Below are positions 43,521 through 53,264 of a stretch of 64,000 bases of DNA, one piece after another. Below the pieces are notes generated by a model. That model did not search any database. It saw only the letters and a list, made by a program, of their open reading frames with translations, and was not told the DNA's origin. Source of the DNA: Gracilaria gracilis (taxonomy: Eukaryota > Rhodophyta > Florideophyceae > Gracilariales > Gracilariaceae). The stretch covers positions 310,001-374,000 of the forward strand of contig JARGSG010000207.1 in the NCBI GenBank assembly GCA_030374805.1, in the 5' to 3' direction. The translations under genes were made by a program, and so were the position numbers. Position 1 is the stretch's first letter; every line of letters starts with the position of its first letter.

Positions 43521-44221
43521 TGAGATTTCCCTACACTGCTACGTGTATCGTTCTGTAAGTCATCATGATGCGCGCCTGGCGGCTTGTACTGCTGTCAGTG
43601 TAGCCCCCGTGATCTTGACGACGGAAGTTGAATGCCAAAAAATCTCTTACGTATCATACATGTACATGCCCTTGGTATCCATACCAACGGTAGATACGGT
43701 CGACGTGGTCGCTCCCGAACCTCACGACCCGAGACGCTAAGAGTAAAAGGGTTAGCGTTTACCCTTGGGAAGACGGCTACTCTTCCGAAGTCACTCATCC
43801 TTACCTCACTCGCCGTCCCCTTCAGTTGAAACCTCGAGAGCAATGCTATGTATCTCCATGAGCAAGTTGTCATCATGCATCATGATGACGCATAACTCTC
43901 TCGCACGGCCAACCACGTCTTCATCCACCAGACTGATGTCTTCATCGAACTTGATCTTTGCAGTTTACCGCGTCAACGTTCGAACATGAACACCACTGTG
44001 TACTCGGGAGCCAACCGAGAGCAAGAACGGTCCAACCCAGTAGAATTGGCTTCGAGAATCATCAACTCTCAGGTCACCGAAGACATATTGTACGTTCATA
44101 TTTGTTCCACTTCAGCTCAAACTCAATCTATACGGGGGGTTAGAATGCTAACGCTCCTAACCTTATAAAATTTACTTCTACTTGTATAGAGTACTGTAGA
44201 TACTGCGATAACAGACTCCAT
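43521..44221. other. Intergenic, no clear gene
   Basis: Contains CCCTTGGTATCCATACCAACGG (two facing short palindromes, 43670-43691) and AGGGTTAGCGTTTACCCTT (about 43748-43766). No gene supported. Confidence 0.45.
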
Positions 44222-46642
44222 CTAGATTTCAATGCTTAGCGCCACATTCGCAGGGTCAAGGAACTCGTACGGCGCCAGTTCTGGATGCTCGTCTTCGACT
44301 TGCATGTTTCTAAAGCTTATCACATGATGCGCCTTTTGAAGCTCCCGCTTCAATAGAGAAACCGCCTTCTCCGGCACTCCGTGGCTCTCCAACTCCATAA
44401 GCGTATGCGTTGGTTGCAGTGTCAATAGTTGCGAGAATTGAACTTGGAACATGGCAAACGCCAGTGGCATGGACGCACCGACGTCGTCATCGTCACCCCT
44501 AGCCCGATGAATCATAAGGATATCTCGGAATAGGTTCATGTCCGGAGCAGATGGTGATGGCACTGGTCTGAACAACGCGTTTGGCCTATTCGGAACGTAC
44601 GATAGGTACCTTTCCTGGCTGCCATTCACAGCAGAGTGCTCTGCAGACACATTGTACATAATCGTAGTAACCGTTTCACACAAGTCTTTAGCGGATTCGA
44701 AGTGGGCTGGGAATGTTTCCACTGCCGCTCGCTCTGAATCTCTCATTTCCTTGCACCATGATTTGAGCACCTCGTCGTTTGCAATTGCATCGTTTAGCTG
44801 AGTTGCATCGGGTTTATTGTACCACAGCTTAATCGCAAGGTCCACATAATTCTTCATAGCATGCCATACCATCATTCCATCGTCTCGGTAATAGTACTGG
44901 AGCTTATCATTACCGTATGGATCGAAGCCACGGCTTCGAAGCTGCTGTGGGAATGCTTGGTCTGAGAGCTTCCACTTGCGATATTGCATGGCCAGCAATA
45001 CTAGACCTCCCTTAGCTCCTAAAGCAAATCCCGCATCTGTGAAGGGAATTGCATCTTCTCCATGAGCAACTAAAGTATTTCTTGCCAGCCAATTGATAGC
45101 CAAGTGATCACGGAAGTGAGGGCCTAATAGCTTTCCAACTATATGCTGCTGTGCTTCTGGGGTACCTAGTTTGAAAACGTTACGCACAGCTACACCGAAG
45201 GGTTCGAACACCAGGTGACAACGACCGAGATGAGCATAGAACTGATGAAATTGGTTGTCTGCACATGCCACATGCATCTTAGCAAAAGTGTACGTGTTTG
45301 GCGTTTCCTTGCATGTTTCTTCGTTATACACTTCATTTGTTCTTCCATCAGTGTGTCGTGTAAGCATGATTCCCAAAACACCCAGTTGACCATCAGCCTT
45401 CACGTAAAAGGCAACAAATGGTGCATAGAAGTGCTTCTCCATAGGGCGTACTGGTACGCCTACCTTATCAAACCTTATCGGATTACAGAAACTGCCAGAT
45501 GGATGTTCTTTAGCGCCAGCACTACGTGCTGCGTTTGCTAAGGTACTATAATCAGCCCATAGCAACGCCTTTTGTTCAACGAGTTGAGGGACGGTGCGAC
45601 CTTCTGGGTCTTTGAGGCCGACTATTTCCTTAGGCATACGCTGGTTAACAATCTCCATACTGGTCACCATTTCAATCACGGTTGGATTACACCCGGTAAG
45701 AAACTGGGCTGTAAAGGTGCTATCATTGCGCCAGAAAGATTTGTCCGAACTGATAATACCGCGCGGCATCGGGAAAAGCTCCTCGTTGCCAAAGAAAGCC
45801 CTAAAAGCGTCATACCCAATATCGGCGAACATGTCCCTAGGATTTTCGTCAAGGCGAGCAACGAATGGCATCTGAGAACGAAGAAAAGTGTGGGCTCTTT
45901 CGACAATGGCGCCCACCTTCGAGCTCGAGAAGGCCTCGTCTTCTGGAAGAGATACGACACGTCTTGGTAGCGGAAGTGGATGTGGGTACCTTTCGTACAT
46001 GTACTTGCGAGAGAATGTACCTGCGTGCCATTCGTTGGCCAGTTTGAACAGCTGCATTCCAATGCCTTCGACTGCCTTGCCGAACATTTTCAGCGTCAAC
46101 GTTACATCTGCTGGCATGTTGCGGTGCACTTCAGCCTCGGAGCGGACTTTGTGGACGATGACCTTATTGCTCTGAGGCTTGGCGTTCACATCATGAACGA
46201 CGACGTGTGCTTGTTCATGGTTTGGTTGTGGTTCCTTGTTCTCCGATTGAATAGTGTTTCCTTCATGAGGGGTTTGCTGCTCTCCGGATGCCTTGAAGTT
46301 GGCAGGATCTATCACTGGGTTGAGGTCATTTCCAGAAGGCGAACCATCGACCTTGTGATTGAGTTTTGTAGGAGGAGGCACTACCTCCTCAGTTTCGTCC
46401 TTAGGCGGCGGCTCTTGGTGCTGGGGTGGCTCAACGGGATCTGCGGGGGTTTTCTTGTCGCTTGGAGGTACTACATAGATAGTTTCAGGGGAGGGGCGCT
46501 GGTCTTCGGGTTCGCCAAAGCACGCGCAGAAACCAAAGCCTCGTTTGCCCTTATCGGGAGCGCTGTCTGGCGGGCCAGACATTCGGTGTTGATAGTGATG
46601 GTTTACCGATACACTGCGTGACTCGGCAGGAACAGCTACCAA
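44222..46642 (-). CDS. LOX: Lipoxygenase
   Basis: A non-haem iron dioxygenase that adds O2 to polyunsaturated fatty acids, the entry step to oxylipins. 806 aa, no intron. All five iron ligands are visible: His471-LGRC-His476, His669-SAV-Asn673, and the C-terminal Ile806 (..LSIEI). Other family marks: KLLGPHFRDHLAINWLARNTLV and GFDPYGNDKLQYYYRDDGMMVWHAMKNYV. The N-terminal ~170 residues are Pro/Glu-rich and disordered, with no visible PLAT/C2 domain and no obvious transit peptide, unlike plant and animal enzymes. Met21 (MSGPPDSAP) is an alternative start. Positional specificity cannot be read from sequence. Confidence 0.94.
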   Translation of the reverse strand: MVAVPAESRSVSVNHHYQHRMSGPPDSAPDKGKRGFGFCACFGEPEDQRPSPETIYVVPPSDKKTPADPVEPPQHQEPPPKDETEEVVPPPTKLNHKVDGSPSGNDLNPVIDPANFKASGEQQTPHEGNTIQSENKEPQPNHEQAHVVVHDVNAKPQSNKVIVHKVRSEAEVHRNMPADVTLTLKMFGKAVEGIGMQLFKLANEWHAGTFSRKYMYERYPHPLPLPRRVVSLPEDEAFSSSKVGAIVERAHTFLRSQMPFVARLDENPRDMFADIGYDAFRAFFGNEELFPMPRGIISSDKSFWRNDSTFTAQFLTGCNPTVIEMVTSMEIVNQRMPKEIVGLKDPEGRTVPQLVEQKALLWADYSTLANAARSAGAKEHPSGSFCNPIRFDKVGVPVRPMEKHFYAPFVAFYVKADGQLGVLGIMLTRHTDGRTNEVYNEETCKETPNTYTFAKMHVACADNQFHQFYAHLGRCHLVFEPFGVAVRNVFKLGTPEAQQHIVGKLLGPHFRDHLAINWLARNTLVAHGEDAIPFTDAGFALGAKGGLVLLAMQYRKWKLSDQAFPQQLRSRGFDPYGNDKLQYYYRDDGMMVWHAMKNYVDLAIKLWYNKPDATQLNDAIANDEVLKSWCKEMRDSERAAVETFPAHFESAKDLCETVTTIMYNVSAEHSAVNGSQERYLSYVPNRPNALFRPVPSPSAPDMNLFRDILMIHRARGDDDDVGASMPLAFAMFQVQFSQLLTLQPTHTLMELESHGVPEKAVSLLKRELQKAHHVISFRNMQVEDEHPELAPYEFLDPANVALSIEI

Positions 46643-48299
46643 GGGTAGTTTCTATTCCGGTACCGTTAGTATCGACTGCTGAAGTGGGAGATTTTGATGA
46701 AGCAAATGGGCAGCTGAGAGCATGGAATCGGGTACCGTTGTAGCCATGAAGCGCTATGGGCAAATCAGGGAAGCACACTGATATTAACGTGAGCAGGTTG
46801 GCACGGGCGGCCAATTTCAGTGCCCGATACAAGCTTCTATCGACAACAAGGGCACCAGTGGGCCATGGCGGGTGGCATACAGCTGACCGGATTTGGGAGC
46901 TGTAGAATATCTAACCTTTCGACGTGACCAAAATGATTCACGCGAGGTTCCGCAAAACCTACGCAAGTGCAGCAACACAGCGACATCAGCAGAAGCGCGG
47001 TGAAGGGGATTGTGCGGAACGTACCTCGCTGCCAGTGCGAATGAATTTCATTCATGGACAGAGAAGTCTTCGCAACATGAGATTCTTAGCCTCCGGATAA
47101 AATCAAGAGCTCCATTTCCAGGGTTTTGGTTCGCCAAGCACAAGCTTGTACGAATTACAATTCTGCCCCGAAAACCGCGTCGTTATCGGAGCTCCCGACT
47201 GCTGAGTTTGGACTGCAGTCCAGACCTGCGAGGGAAAACCTCTCATGTGCCTCTTTCTTGAACGAGCAAAATTGCTTGTTGCGCACGGATATTCTCTATA
47301 TCGAGAGCTATGTCGATACAGCGACGTATTGGCCGTACTCATCCTTGTGCTTTTAGCAACGTTTGCGAATGTTAATGATCTGTTCACGTGAGCATTAGAA
47401 AGAGTTCACAACCCTCATGTTCAGAGGGTGTGATTACGAGAAAGCAGAACGCTAATAAACGAAGAGATCTTTAGGACTCTGGGAATTCAAACTGTCAGGG
47501 ATTGAACTTTTCCTAATAAGGAGATATATACTGTACAAGCGTTTTGGAAGGTTAACAACTGCTCACACTTTACACCGCCATCATGATGATGGATGATGGA
47601 TGATTATACAATACGTCGATGCCTAGGTGGAGTTGGTCCGTAATTGCTTCTTCTGTTTGCGTACTATTGCTTGGAACCTATGTACACTAGCCTAATGTGC
47701 ACGGATTCTAGAATTTTGCCTCCCTCTCATTGCTTACGACATCGCACATGCACAGTATCGGGTACCGTCGGTACCAACGGTAGAACGTTACCAACGGTAC
47801 CACGATAATTTACGTTATGCAGAAGAACAACCTCAAGTGCCCGTTCCGATACATCTGCCAGTGAAACTTATCTATGAGCTCCGCACACCAACAAGTACAA
47901 CAAAGCCAGGAAGGTACTCACTGTAAGTCCTCCCTTTCTGTAAACAAATCAAAGCGCATCAAAGGACGCTGTATAATACAGCCTGTATCCAGTTATACTC
48001 CACCACGCGGCATACGTGGGGGATCAAAGCAGATCCTCACACCGTTGTCGTCGGCAGAAGCAGCAAAACGGTGGCAGTGCACGTCCGCGCCCCCCAGATC
48101 ACCGGCTGCCGATTGACGACTTCGCCGAAAGTACCACCTCGTCTCCAACGAGGTCTCAGCCTCGCCAGTTGCTCCAAATCTCTTGAGTCCTCGTCTCTCT
48201 CCTCGAAAAGCGCCCCAACGTCTTCATTGCGCTCCGACCCGCATCCCAGTTCTATACCTCTTCTCACTGCCGCGAACCTTCTCAGATGAATCGTGCAAA
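46643..48299. other. Intergenic upstream of lipoxygenase and importin-11
   Basis: Divergent region. It holds a cluster of GGTACCGTCGGTACCAACGG-type short palindromes (47760-47803) and others near 46637-46675. Frames here have no motif. The last 100 bp before 48300 is open in the importin frame but does not align with the family. Confidence 0.45.
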
Positions 48300-51200
48300 A
48301 TGACCGCGCAAGAATCTGCGGAAAGGATATACAACATTCTCGGAGATGCTCTCTCTCAACAAGCCGACCAACGACAACGAGCGGAAAAGGCCCTGCGAGA
48401 CGCAGAGGAACAACAAGACTATTTCGCTTCATTGGTCGCCATAGCAACCGCCCCGAACGATCAGGCCGAACCACGAGTGCGATGGTTGGCAGCCGTTTGC
48501 GGGAAGAACGCTGTTTTCCGTAGCTGGCGTCGCAGAGCAGGTCGCTCTTTGGTCACAAATGATGAGCGAGACTACGTCCGTTCTTGTCTTCTTGCCGCGT
48601 TGGGCGAACCGCAGTCCACCATTTCCACCCAAATTTCTGTGTGGATTTCGTACATTGCACGTATGGACTTTCCGGATGCGTGGCCTAATCTTCTTTCCGA
48701 TCTCGTCGAAGCGTTTAAAAGGCCAGATGCGATGATCATGTCCCATGCGCTGGTGACCATGGACATGGTTTTAAAGCAGCTTGCTAGTCGTCGTTTGATA
48801 TCGCATAGAAGAGCCTTATATCGCGTTGCTCCCATGCTATTTTCCGAGTTGTACCAAGAGTTTTGTCAAAGCTTGCAGGTGCTGTTGCACAACGCAAGGC
48901 CTGCTGAAGAGCTTCAAAAGCACTTTGAGGTATTGGTGCGATGCATGAAAAGTTTCCGGCGATTGATCAGTTATGGATGTGAGAAACTTGCTGATATGCC
49001 GCATGTACCAACCCTCATGTCCAAGATCGTTGAACTCCCTCAAATCTTCATGTGCGCTGCAGCTCCTGGAAACGAGTTTCAGATTCGCCTCACACATCTG
49101 ACCTCAAAACTAATTCGGGTAACACACGAACGACATCCTTTGCAATTTCAGCCATATCTGCCTACCTTTTTGAAGCTTTACTATGAAACTATCATTGCAT
49201 ATAACCCTGGAACATCCCACGACCGCACGTGTTTTCAAGCCGTGTCATTTCTCAAGTGCGTCGCCCAGTGCCCGTCTTACTTGATCAACAGCACAACTAT
49301 CTCCAAGTTTAAGTCGGCACCAAACATGAACCCTAACCCACAAGCTGAGATATCACCGCAAACTTGCCGCGCCATTGTCCTTCTGTTTTTCGATGACAAT
49401 CGCACGGATCTTCTCATCGAAACTATGATAACTAAGATTTTTGTCCTGACGCAACGAGAAGCGGATACATGGGCCGCTGACCCGGAATCACTCATCTTGG
49501 ACGAAGAAGCAGCTGAGTGGGGTGCTCAAAGCCTTCGGCACGAATGCGAGGATTTGTTTAAGCTCTTACTCATCCGCGACAAACCGCGGATTGTTCCCAA
49601 AATCCTACAGATTGCTGAAACGGTTTCGCGAGACAAGCCGTTGATGCTGGACGCGTGTTACCGGGCGGTTGGGACGGCTGTGTATGACATGCAAGGGGCG
49701 TTTGACTTTGAGGTGTGGTTGAATGGCCATCTCGGCACAATCCTTCAATCGGATTATAGTGATAATCTCGGAGACCGCATCATCCAAGCTCGTACAGCGT
49801 GGCTTGTGGCGCAGTTTGCGGAACAGCTTACAAGGGATTCGAGGCGAGTGGTAAACCCACTACTAGTTCGTCTACTTACGTTTATGGACCGTGACCTTGT
49901 GATAGCACTAACAGCGGCAAAGGCAATTCAGACGCTTGCGGAGGATCTGGGCTTTCATGCCGGGGACTTTGCTCCGCATTTGCAAACGTGCGTTGAGAAT
50001 TGCTTTTTGTTGATCACCAAGTGTGGTGCGTTCGAAACAAAGCGCGATATACTGGGAAGCATAACATGTCTTTCTGAACGATGTGCGGCGAAGGACGTAG
50101 CACCTCTAGTGAATATGATGGCCAGTGCCCTGCCACAGATGTGGGACAACACAGGGGTTATATCGGATCACACGAACGAACGGCTGTTGGCTCAAAGGGG
50201 GCTCGAAGAGAGAGGCAACAGCTCTGTTATCGCGGAGAAGAGCTCTGGTGGGGAGGTTCTGCTGCGAACATCGATCGTTGGGCTGTTGTCAGCTCTGATG
50301 AAGAGAGTGGGGCCAAGATGCATTCAAGTACAGTCAATGAAAACGGTTATACTGAGTGTGATTCGATTTGCTGTGGACATGTCCAAGCAGGGAGGAGGTC
50401 TGTACTTGGTAGAAGAAGGGTGCGAGTTGTGGTCGGCGCTTTTGGCAGCAAGCACTGAGTACACGGACGATTTGCGTCAACTGTTTCCGCTGAGTGAAGG
50501 GATTCTTGGGGCGGACTTTGATAACCTTAGGGAAGTGTTCAAGCTGATGGAAAGTTACGCGCTACTGGGCGGGCACCAGTTCATGGGCGAATTTGGGGAC
50601 ATGCTCAAGTCGATCCTGCTGAGGGCGATCGGGGAGGTGAAGGATCGAGGGTGCCTGGCGGCTGTGGACATCCTGCACACGATTTTGCTGCGATTCCCCA
50701 ACGAGGGCGTGCGGTACATGAGTGAGATCCTGGCGAAGATAGGCGGCAAGGTGGTGGCGAAGAGCGAGAGTCAGCTGGTGACGAGCGCGTTCGTGGGACT
50801 GCTGTCGCAGGCGGCGCTGACGAACATGGGCGACTTTGAGGAGCTGATCGTGGAGAAGGACGAGAGGCGATGCGTGCAGCTGATGGACGCGCTGATAGAG
50901 AACGTGGACGCCATGTACGGGGTGGCGCTGAAGAAACGCACGGCGATGGCGCTGTGTGGGCTGATGACGCGCCACGCGGGCAGCGCGGCGGTGCGCGAAC
51001 GCTTCGCGGCGGTGGTGAACGTGGTGGTGCAGGTGGGGGCGCAGGAAGCGCGCGGCAGCCGCGGCGCGCGCGACGGCGGCGGCGGCGGCGACGACGACGA
51101 CGACGGCGGCGGCAACGACTTTGCCGAGGCGCTGGCGCGCTTTGGCGAGCAGGCGCGCGGCGAGGACGGAGGCAGGGGGGGGCACGGCGGCGCGGCCAGC

Positions 51201-51416
51201 GGCGGTGCGGCCGAGCAGGCGCGGCGCGACGCACTGCGACAGGCGGCCGACGTGCGCGGCGTGCGGCTCGACCAACTGGTGGCGGCCATGGCGCACGCGC
51301 TGCAAACGGCGGCGCCGCGCGGCGCGTATGACGCGGCGCTGCGCTCCGTGGACGGCGCCGTGCTGCAGCAGCTCAGCGGCGTGCTGCCGGCGCTGGCGCA
51401 CGCGCCGCCGCGTTGA
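48300..51416 (+). CDS. Importin-11-like nuclear import receptor
   Basis: A karyopherin-beta. 1038 aa from MTAQESAERIYNIL; the frame is open back to 48183 but those residues look like leader. Seen: an importin-beta N-terminal domain (RQRAEKALRDAEEQQDYFASLVAIA .. RWLAAVCGKNAVFRSWRR), helical HEAT repeats throughout, and the box LTQREADTWAADPESLILDEEAAEWGAQSLRHECEDLF, which is the importin-11 pattern (LT..E...W..DPE.F..EE....W..SLRPC.E.LF). Known importin-11 carries ubiquitin-conjugating enzymes and ribosomal protein L12 into nuclei. From residue ~915 the protein contains a Gly/Asp/Ala-rich low-complexity insert (RDGGGGGDDDDDGGGNDFAEAL) and GC content rises sharply. No intron. Confidence 0.85.
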   Translation: MTAQESAERIYNILGDALSQQADQRQRAEKALRDAEEQQDYFASLVAIATAPNDQAEPRVRWLAAVCGKNAVFRSWRRRAGRSLVTNDERDYVRSCLLAALGEPQSTISTQISVWISYIARMDFPDAWPNLLSDLVEAFKRPDAMIMSHALVTMDMVLKQLASRRLISHRRALYRVAPMLFSELYQEFCQSLQVLLHNARPAEELQKHFEVLVRCMKSFRRLISYGCEKLADMPHVPTLMSKIVELPQIFMCAAAPGNEFQIRLTHLTSKLIRVTHERHPLQFQPYLPTFLKLYYETIIAYNPGTSHDRTCFQAVSFLKCVAQCPSYLINSTTISKFKSAPNMNPNPQAEISPQTCRAIVLLFFDDNRTDLLIETMITKIFVLTQREADTWAADPESLILDEEAAEWGAQSLRHECEDLFKLLLIRDKPRIVPKILQIAETVSRDKPLMLDACYRAVGTAVYDMQGAFDFEVWLNGHLGTILQSDYSDNLGDRIIQARTAWLVAQFAEQLTRDSRRVVNPLLVRLLTFMDRDLVIALTAAKAIQTLAEDLGFHAGDFAPHLQTCVENCFLLITKCGAFETKRDILGSITCLSERCAAKDVAPLVNMMASALPQMWDNTGVISDHTNERLLAQRGLEERGNSSVIAEKSSGGEVLLRTSIVGLLSALMKRVGPRCIQVQSMKTVILSVIRFAVDMSKQGGGLYLVEEGCELWSALLAASTEYTDDLRQLFPLSEGILGADFDNLREVFKLMESYALLGGHQFMGEFGDMLKSILLRAIGEVKDRGCLAAVDILHTILLRFPNEGVRYMSEILAKIGGKVVAKSESQLVTSAFVGLLSQAALTNMGDFEELIVEKDERRCVQLMDALIENVDAMYGVALKKRTAMALCGLMTRHAGSAAVRERFAAVVNVVVQVGAQEARGSRGARDGGGGGDDDDDGGGNDFAEALARFGEQARGEDGGRGGHGGAASGGAAEQARRDALRQAADVRGVRLDQLVAAMAHALQTAAPRGAYDAALRSVDGAVLQQLSGVLPALAHAPPR

Positions 51417-51658
51417 GCCGCGACTTTTGTGCGCGCGGGTTACCGAGCGCGTCGCCGGTAGATAGCCCGGAGATAGCCGTGGCGCAGCTGGTGGAGCAGC
51501 GCTGCACACGCTGCAATTCATTTGCGTGTGCGCGTGCCGCCACCTCAGCGATTTGGTTCCATCTGATTTCTTCCCCCCCCACGCGCACTCCCCTCCTCCC
51601 CTTCCCCCTCCTCCTGCCGCTCTCGCTCTGGCGCCGGCTCGGCGCTGCTGCGTGGTGT

Positions 51659-51690
51659 GTGCTGTGTGTGTGTGTGTGTGTGTGTGTGAG
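51659..51690 (+). repeat. TG microsatellite
   Basis: A (TG)n run of about 30 bp upstream of the zinc-finger gene. Similar runs occur at about 52183-52206 (in its intron) and 52513-52533 (after its stop). Confidence 0.9.
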
Positions 51691-51734
51691 CGATGGTAAA
51701 GCCGTGCTTGTGTGTGCGACGGGAGCGTGTGCCC

Positions 51735-52462
51735 ATGTTCGCGTCGCCGCTGGATCTGCTCAGCTGGGTGGCGCTGCAGGGCGGCGCGGACGCGGCCGCG
51801 GCCGCGGCCGCGGTTGGCGACGTCGCCGCCAACGAACGCGCCAGCCTGGCTGCTGCTGCTGCCGCCGCCGCTGCCGCTGCTGCTGCTGCTGCTGCCGCTG
51901 CTGCCGTGCGCGATGACGATGCGCGTGGCGGCGCGGAGCGCGCGCGCGTCGGCGTGCATGGCGTGTTCGAGAGGAAGAAGGCGGCCGCGCCTTCGCGCTT
52001 CTGCCATATCTGCTCGCGCACCGCCAAGAAGGTGGGCTTGGTGTCGTGCTCCAACTTTGCGAGCGGCGCTTGTCGCAAGGTGGTGTGTCACAAGTGCTTT
52101 GTGGAGTAAGTTGCTGCTGCTGCTGCCGCTGCGGTTGCTGCGGTTGCTGTGTACGTCTGAGCGCGTGGTGACTAACTGAGCATGTGTGTGTGTGTGCGTG
52201 TGTGTGCCGTATGCGTGTGCGTAGGCATAATTGGGACTGGGAGGGCGCGGTGGCAATGCACGCGCGCTGGATCTGCCCGCATTGCCGGTGCGCGTGCCCG
52301 AATCGCGCGCAGTGCGCCATCTACCGGCGCACCAACGAGCGGCGCCGCGAGCAGCTGCTGTCGCAGCGCGGCGCGCGCGCCAAGCTGCCGCGCGCCGCCG
52401 CCGCCGCCGCCGACGCGCTGCTGCGAGCGGCGCAGTCGTCCGTGGGCGTCAGCGGCGCGTAG
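51735..52462 (+). CDS. CDCA7-type zinc-finger protein (zf-4CXXC_R1), two exons
   Basis: Exon 1 51735-52105, intron 52106-52224 (GTAAGT..CGTAG, 119 bp), exon 2 52225-52462; 202 aa. A Met at 51693 is an alternative start. The domain spans the splice site: RFCHICSRTAKKVGLVSCSNFASGACRKVVCHKCFVE-HNWDWEGAVAMHARWICPHCRCACPNRAQC. This has CxxC pairs, the W-x-CPxC box and the closing CxCPN..C, as in the CDCA7 R1 finger. CDCA7 works with HELLS/DDM1 remodelers in DNA methylation and chromatin; other R1 proteins exist, so the role is inferred. Residues ~40-60 are a run of about 20 Ala coded by mixed GCT/GCC codons. The gene lies in a GC-rich island. Confidence 0.78.
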
Positions 52463-52783
52463 CGTGTAGCGTGTAGCTGTTGTTGTAGATATCTCTCAGC
52501 TTGGTCGCTTTGGTGTGTGTGTGTGTGTGTGTGTACTTTGTAAACGCCCATTGCCACCTGCGCGCGCGCCGCAGCTTTTGCATCATCATCATTCGATCGT
52601 CGTACGTATGACGTGCACCAATTCAGCGCCGCTGCGCGTAACCTTTTATCTGCTCGGCAGATTCATCCGTGTTGTGTCTGCCGTCTTACAGCGCCCAACT
52701 CTCAGCAGGCGGCGGCGCCATAGATACGCACGCGCCCCACCCGCGCTGGCGCCCCCGTCCACCCGCACCCGCCAACACGCGCC

Positions 52784-53185
52784 ATGAGCAACCCGCACAG
52801 CTCGTCGTCCGCCGTGCTGCGCGCGCTGTCGCACTCAGTAGCGAGCGATGTGGCGCACGCGCCGCTGCGCACGCGCGCGCACGCGTCGCTGCTGTCCGTC
52901 ACGTCGTCGCTGCTGGCCATGGAGCGCTACATGACCGCCACCTCCGACATGCTCAACAGCGCCATCTCGCACTCGCACCAGCTCGCCGCCGAGGCCGCCA
53001 AGTGGCAGTCCATCTCGCTCGGCGGCGGCAGTCTGCGCGTCGCCATGGACGAGTCGGCCAGACGTGTTTCCGGCCGCCGCCTTTCGTCGCTCGACATCTC
53101 GCACACGCCCGCTACCGCTGCCGCCGCCGCCGCCGCCGCCGACCCGGAGCCGGCGCTGGTGGCGCACGACTTGACGCTTCCTTGA
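52784..53185 (+). CDS. Small unrecognised Ala/Ser-rich protein
   Basis: 133 aa in one exon. Residues ~15-80 are helical and heptad-like (VLRALSHSVASDVAH..LLSVTSSLLAMERYMTATSDMLNSAISHSHQLAAEAAKW), resembling small coiled-coil subunits of BLOC/BORC-type complexes in outline only. The tail is low complexity (poly-Ala). It lies in the GC-rich island with strong GC3 bias; long frames exist on other strands too, so the call is moderate. Confidence 0.5.
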   Translation: MSNPHSSSSAVLRALSHSVASDVAHAPLRTRAHASLLSVTSSLLAMERYMTATSDMLNSAISHSHQLAAEAAKWQSISLGGGSLRVAMDESARRVSGRRLSSLDISHTPATAAAAAAAADPEPALVAHDLTLP

Positions 53186-53198
53186 TGCGCGCTCTTCT

Positions 53199-53256
53199 CG
53201 CCTCCCTCTTCTCTCTTCTCTCTTCTCTCTTCTCTCTTCTCTCTTCCCTCCTTTCT
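53199..53256 (+). repeat. CTCTTCTCT minisatellite
   Basis: TCTCTTCTC repeats about six times between two convergent genes. Confidence 0.9.
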
Positions 53257-53264
53257 CTTCCCGC

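Noticed and set aside
45980-46621. 213-codon plus-strand frame inside lipoxygenase
   Set aside because: Antisense shadow of a fully conserved gene.
51478-51550. tRNA gene (TGGCGCAGCTGG matches the A box)
   Set aside because: No B box GGTTCGA and no anticodon or T arm could be folded downstream.
50562-52256. 564-codon minus-strand frame opposite importin-11 and the zinc-finger gene
   Set aside because: Shadow frame caused by high GC; contains CA-repeat runs of His/Thr and no motif.
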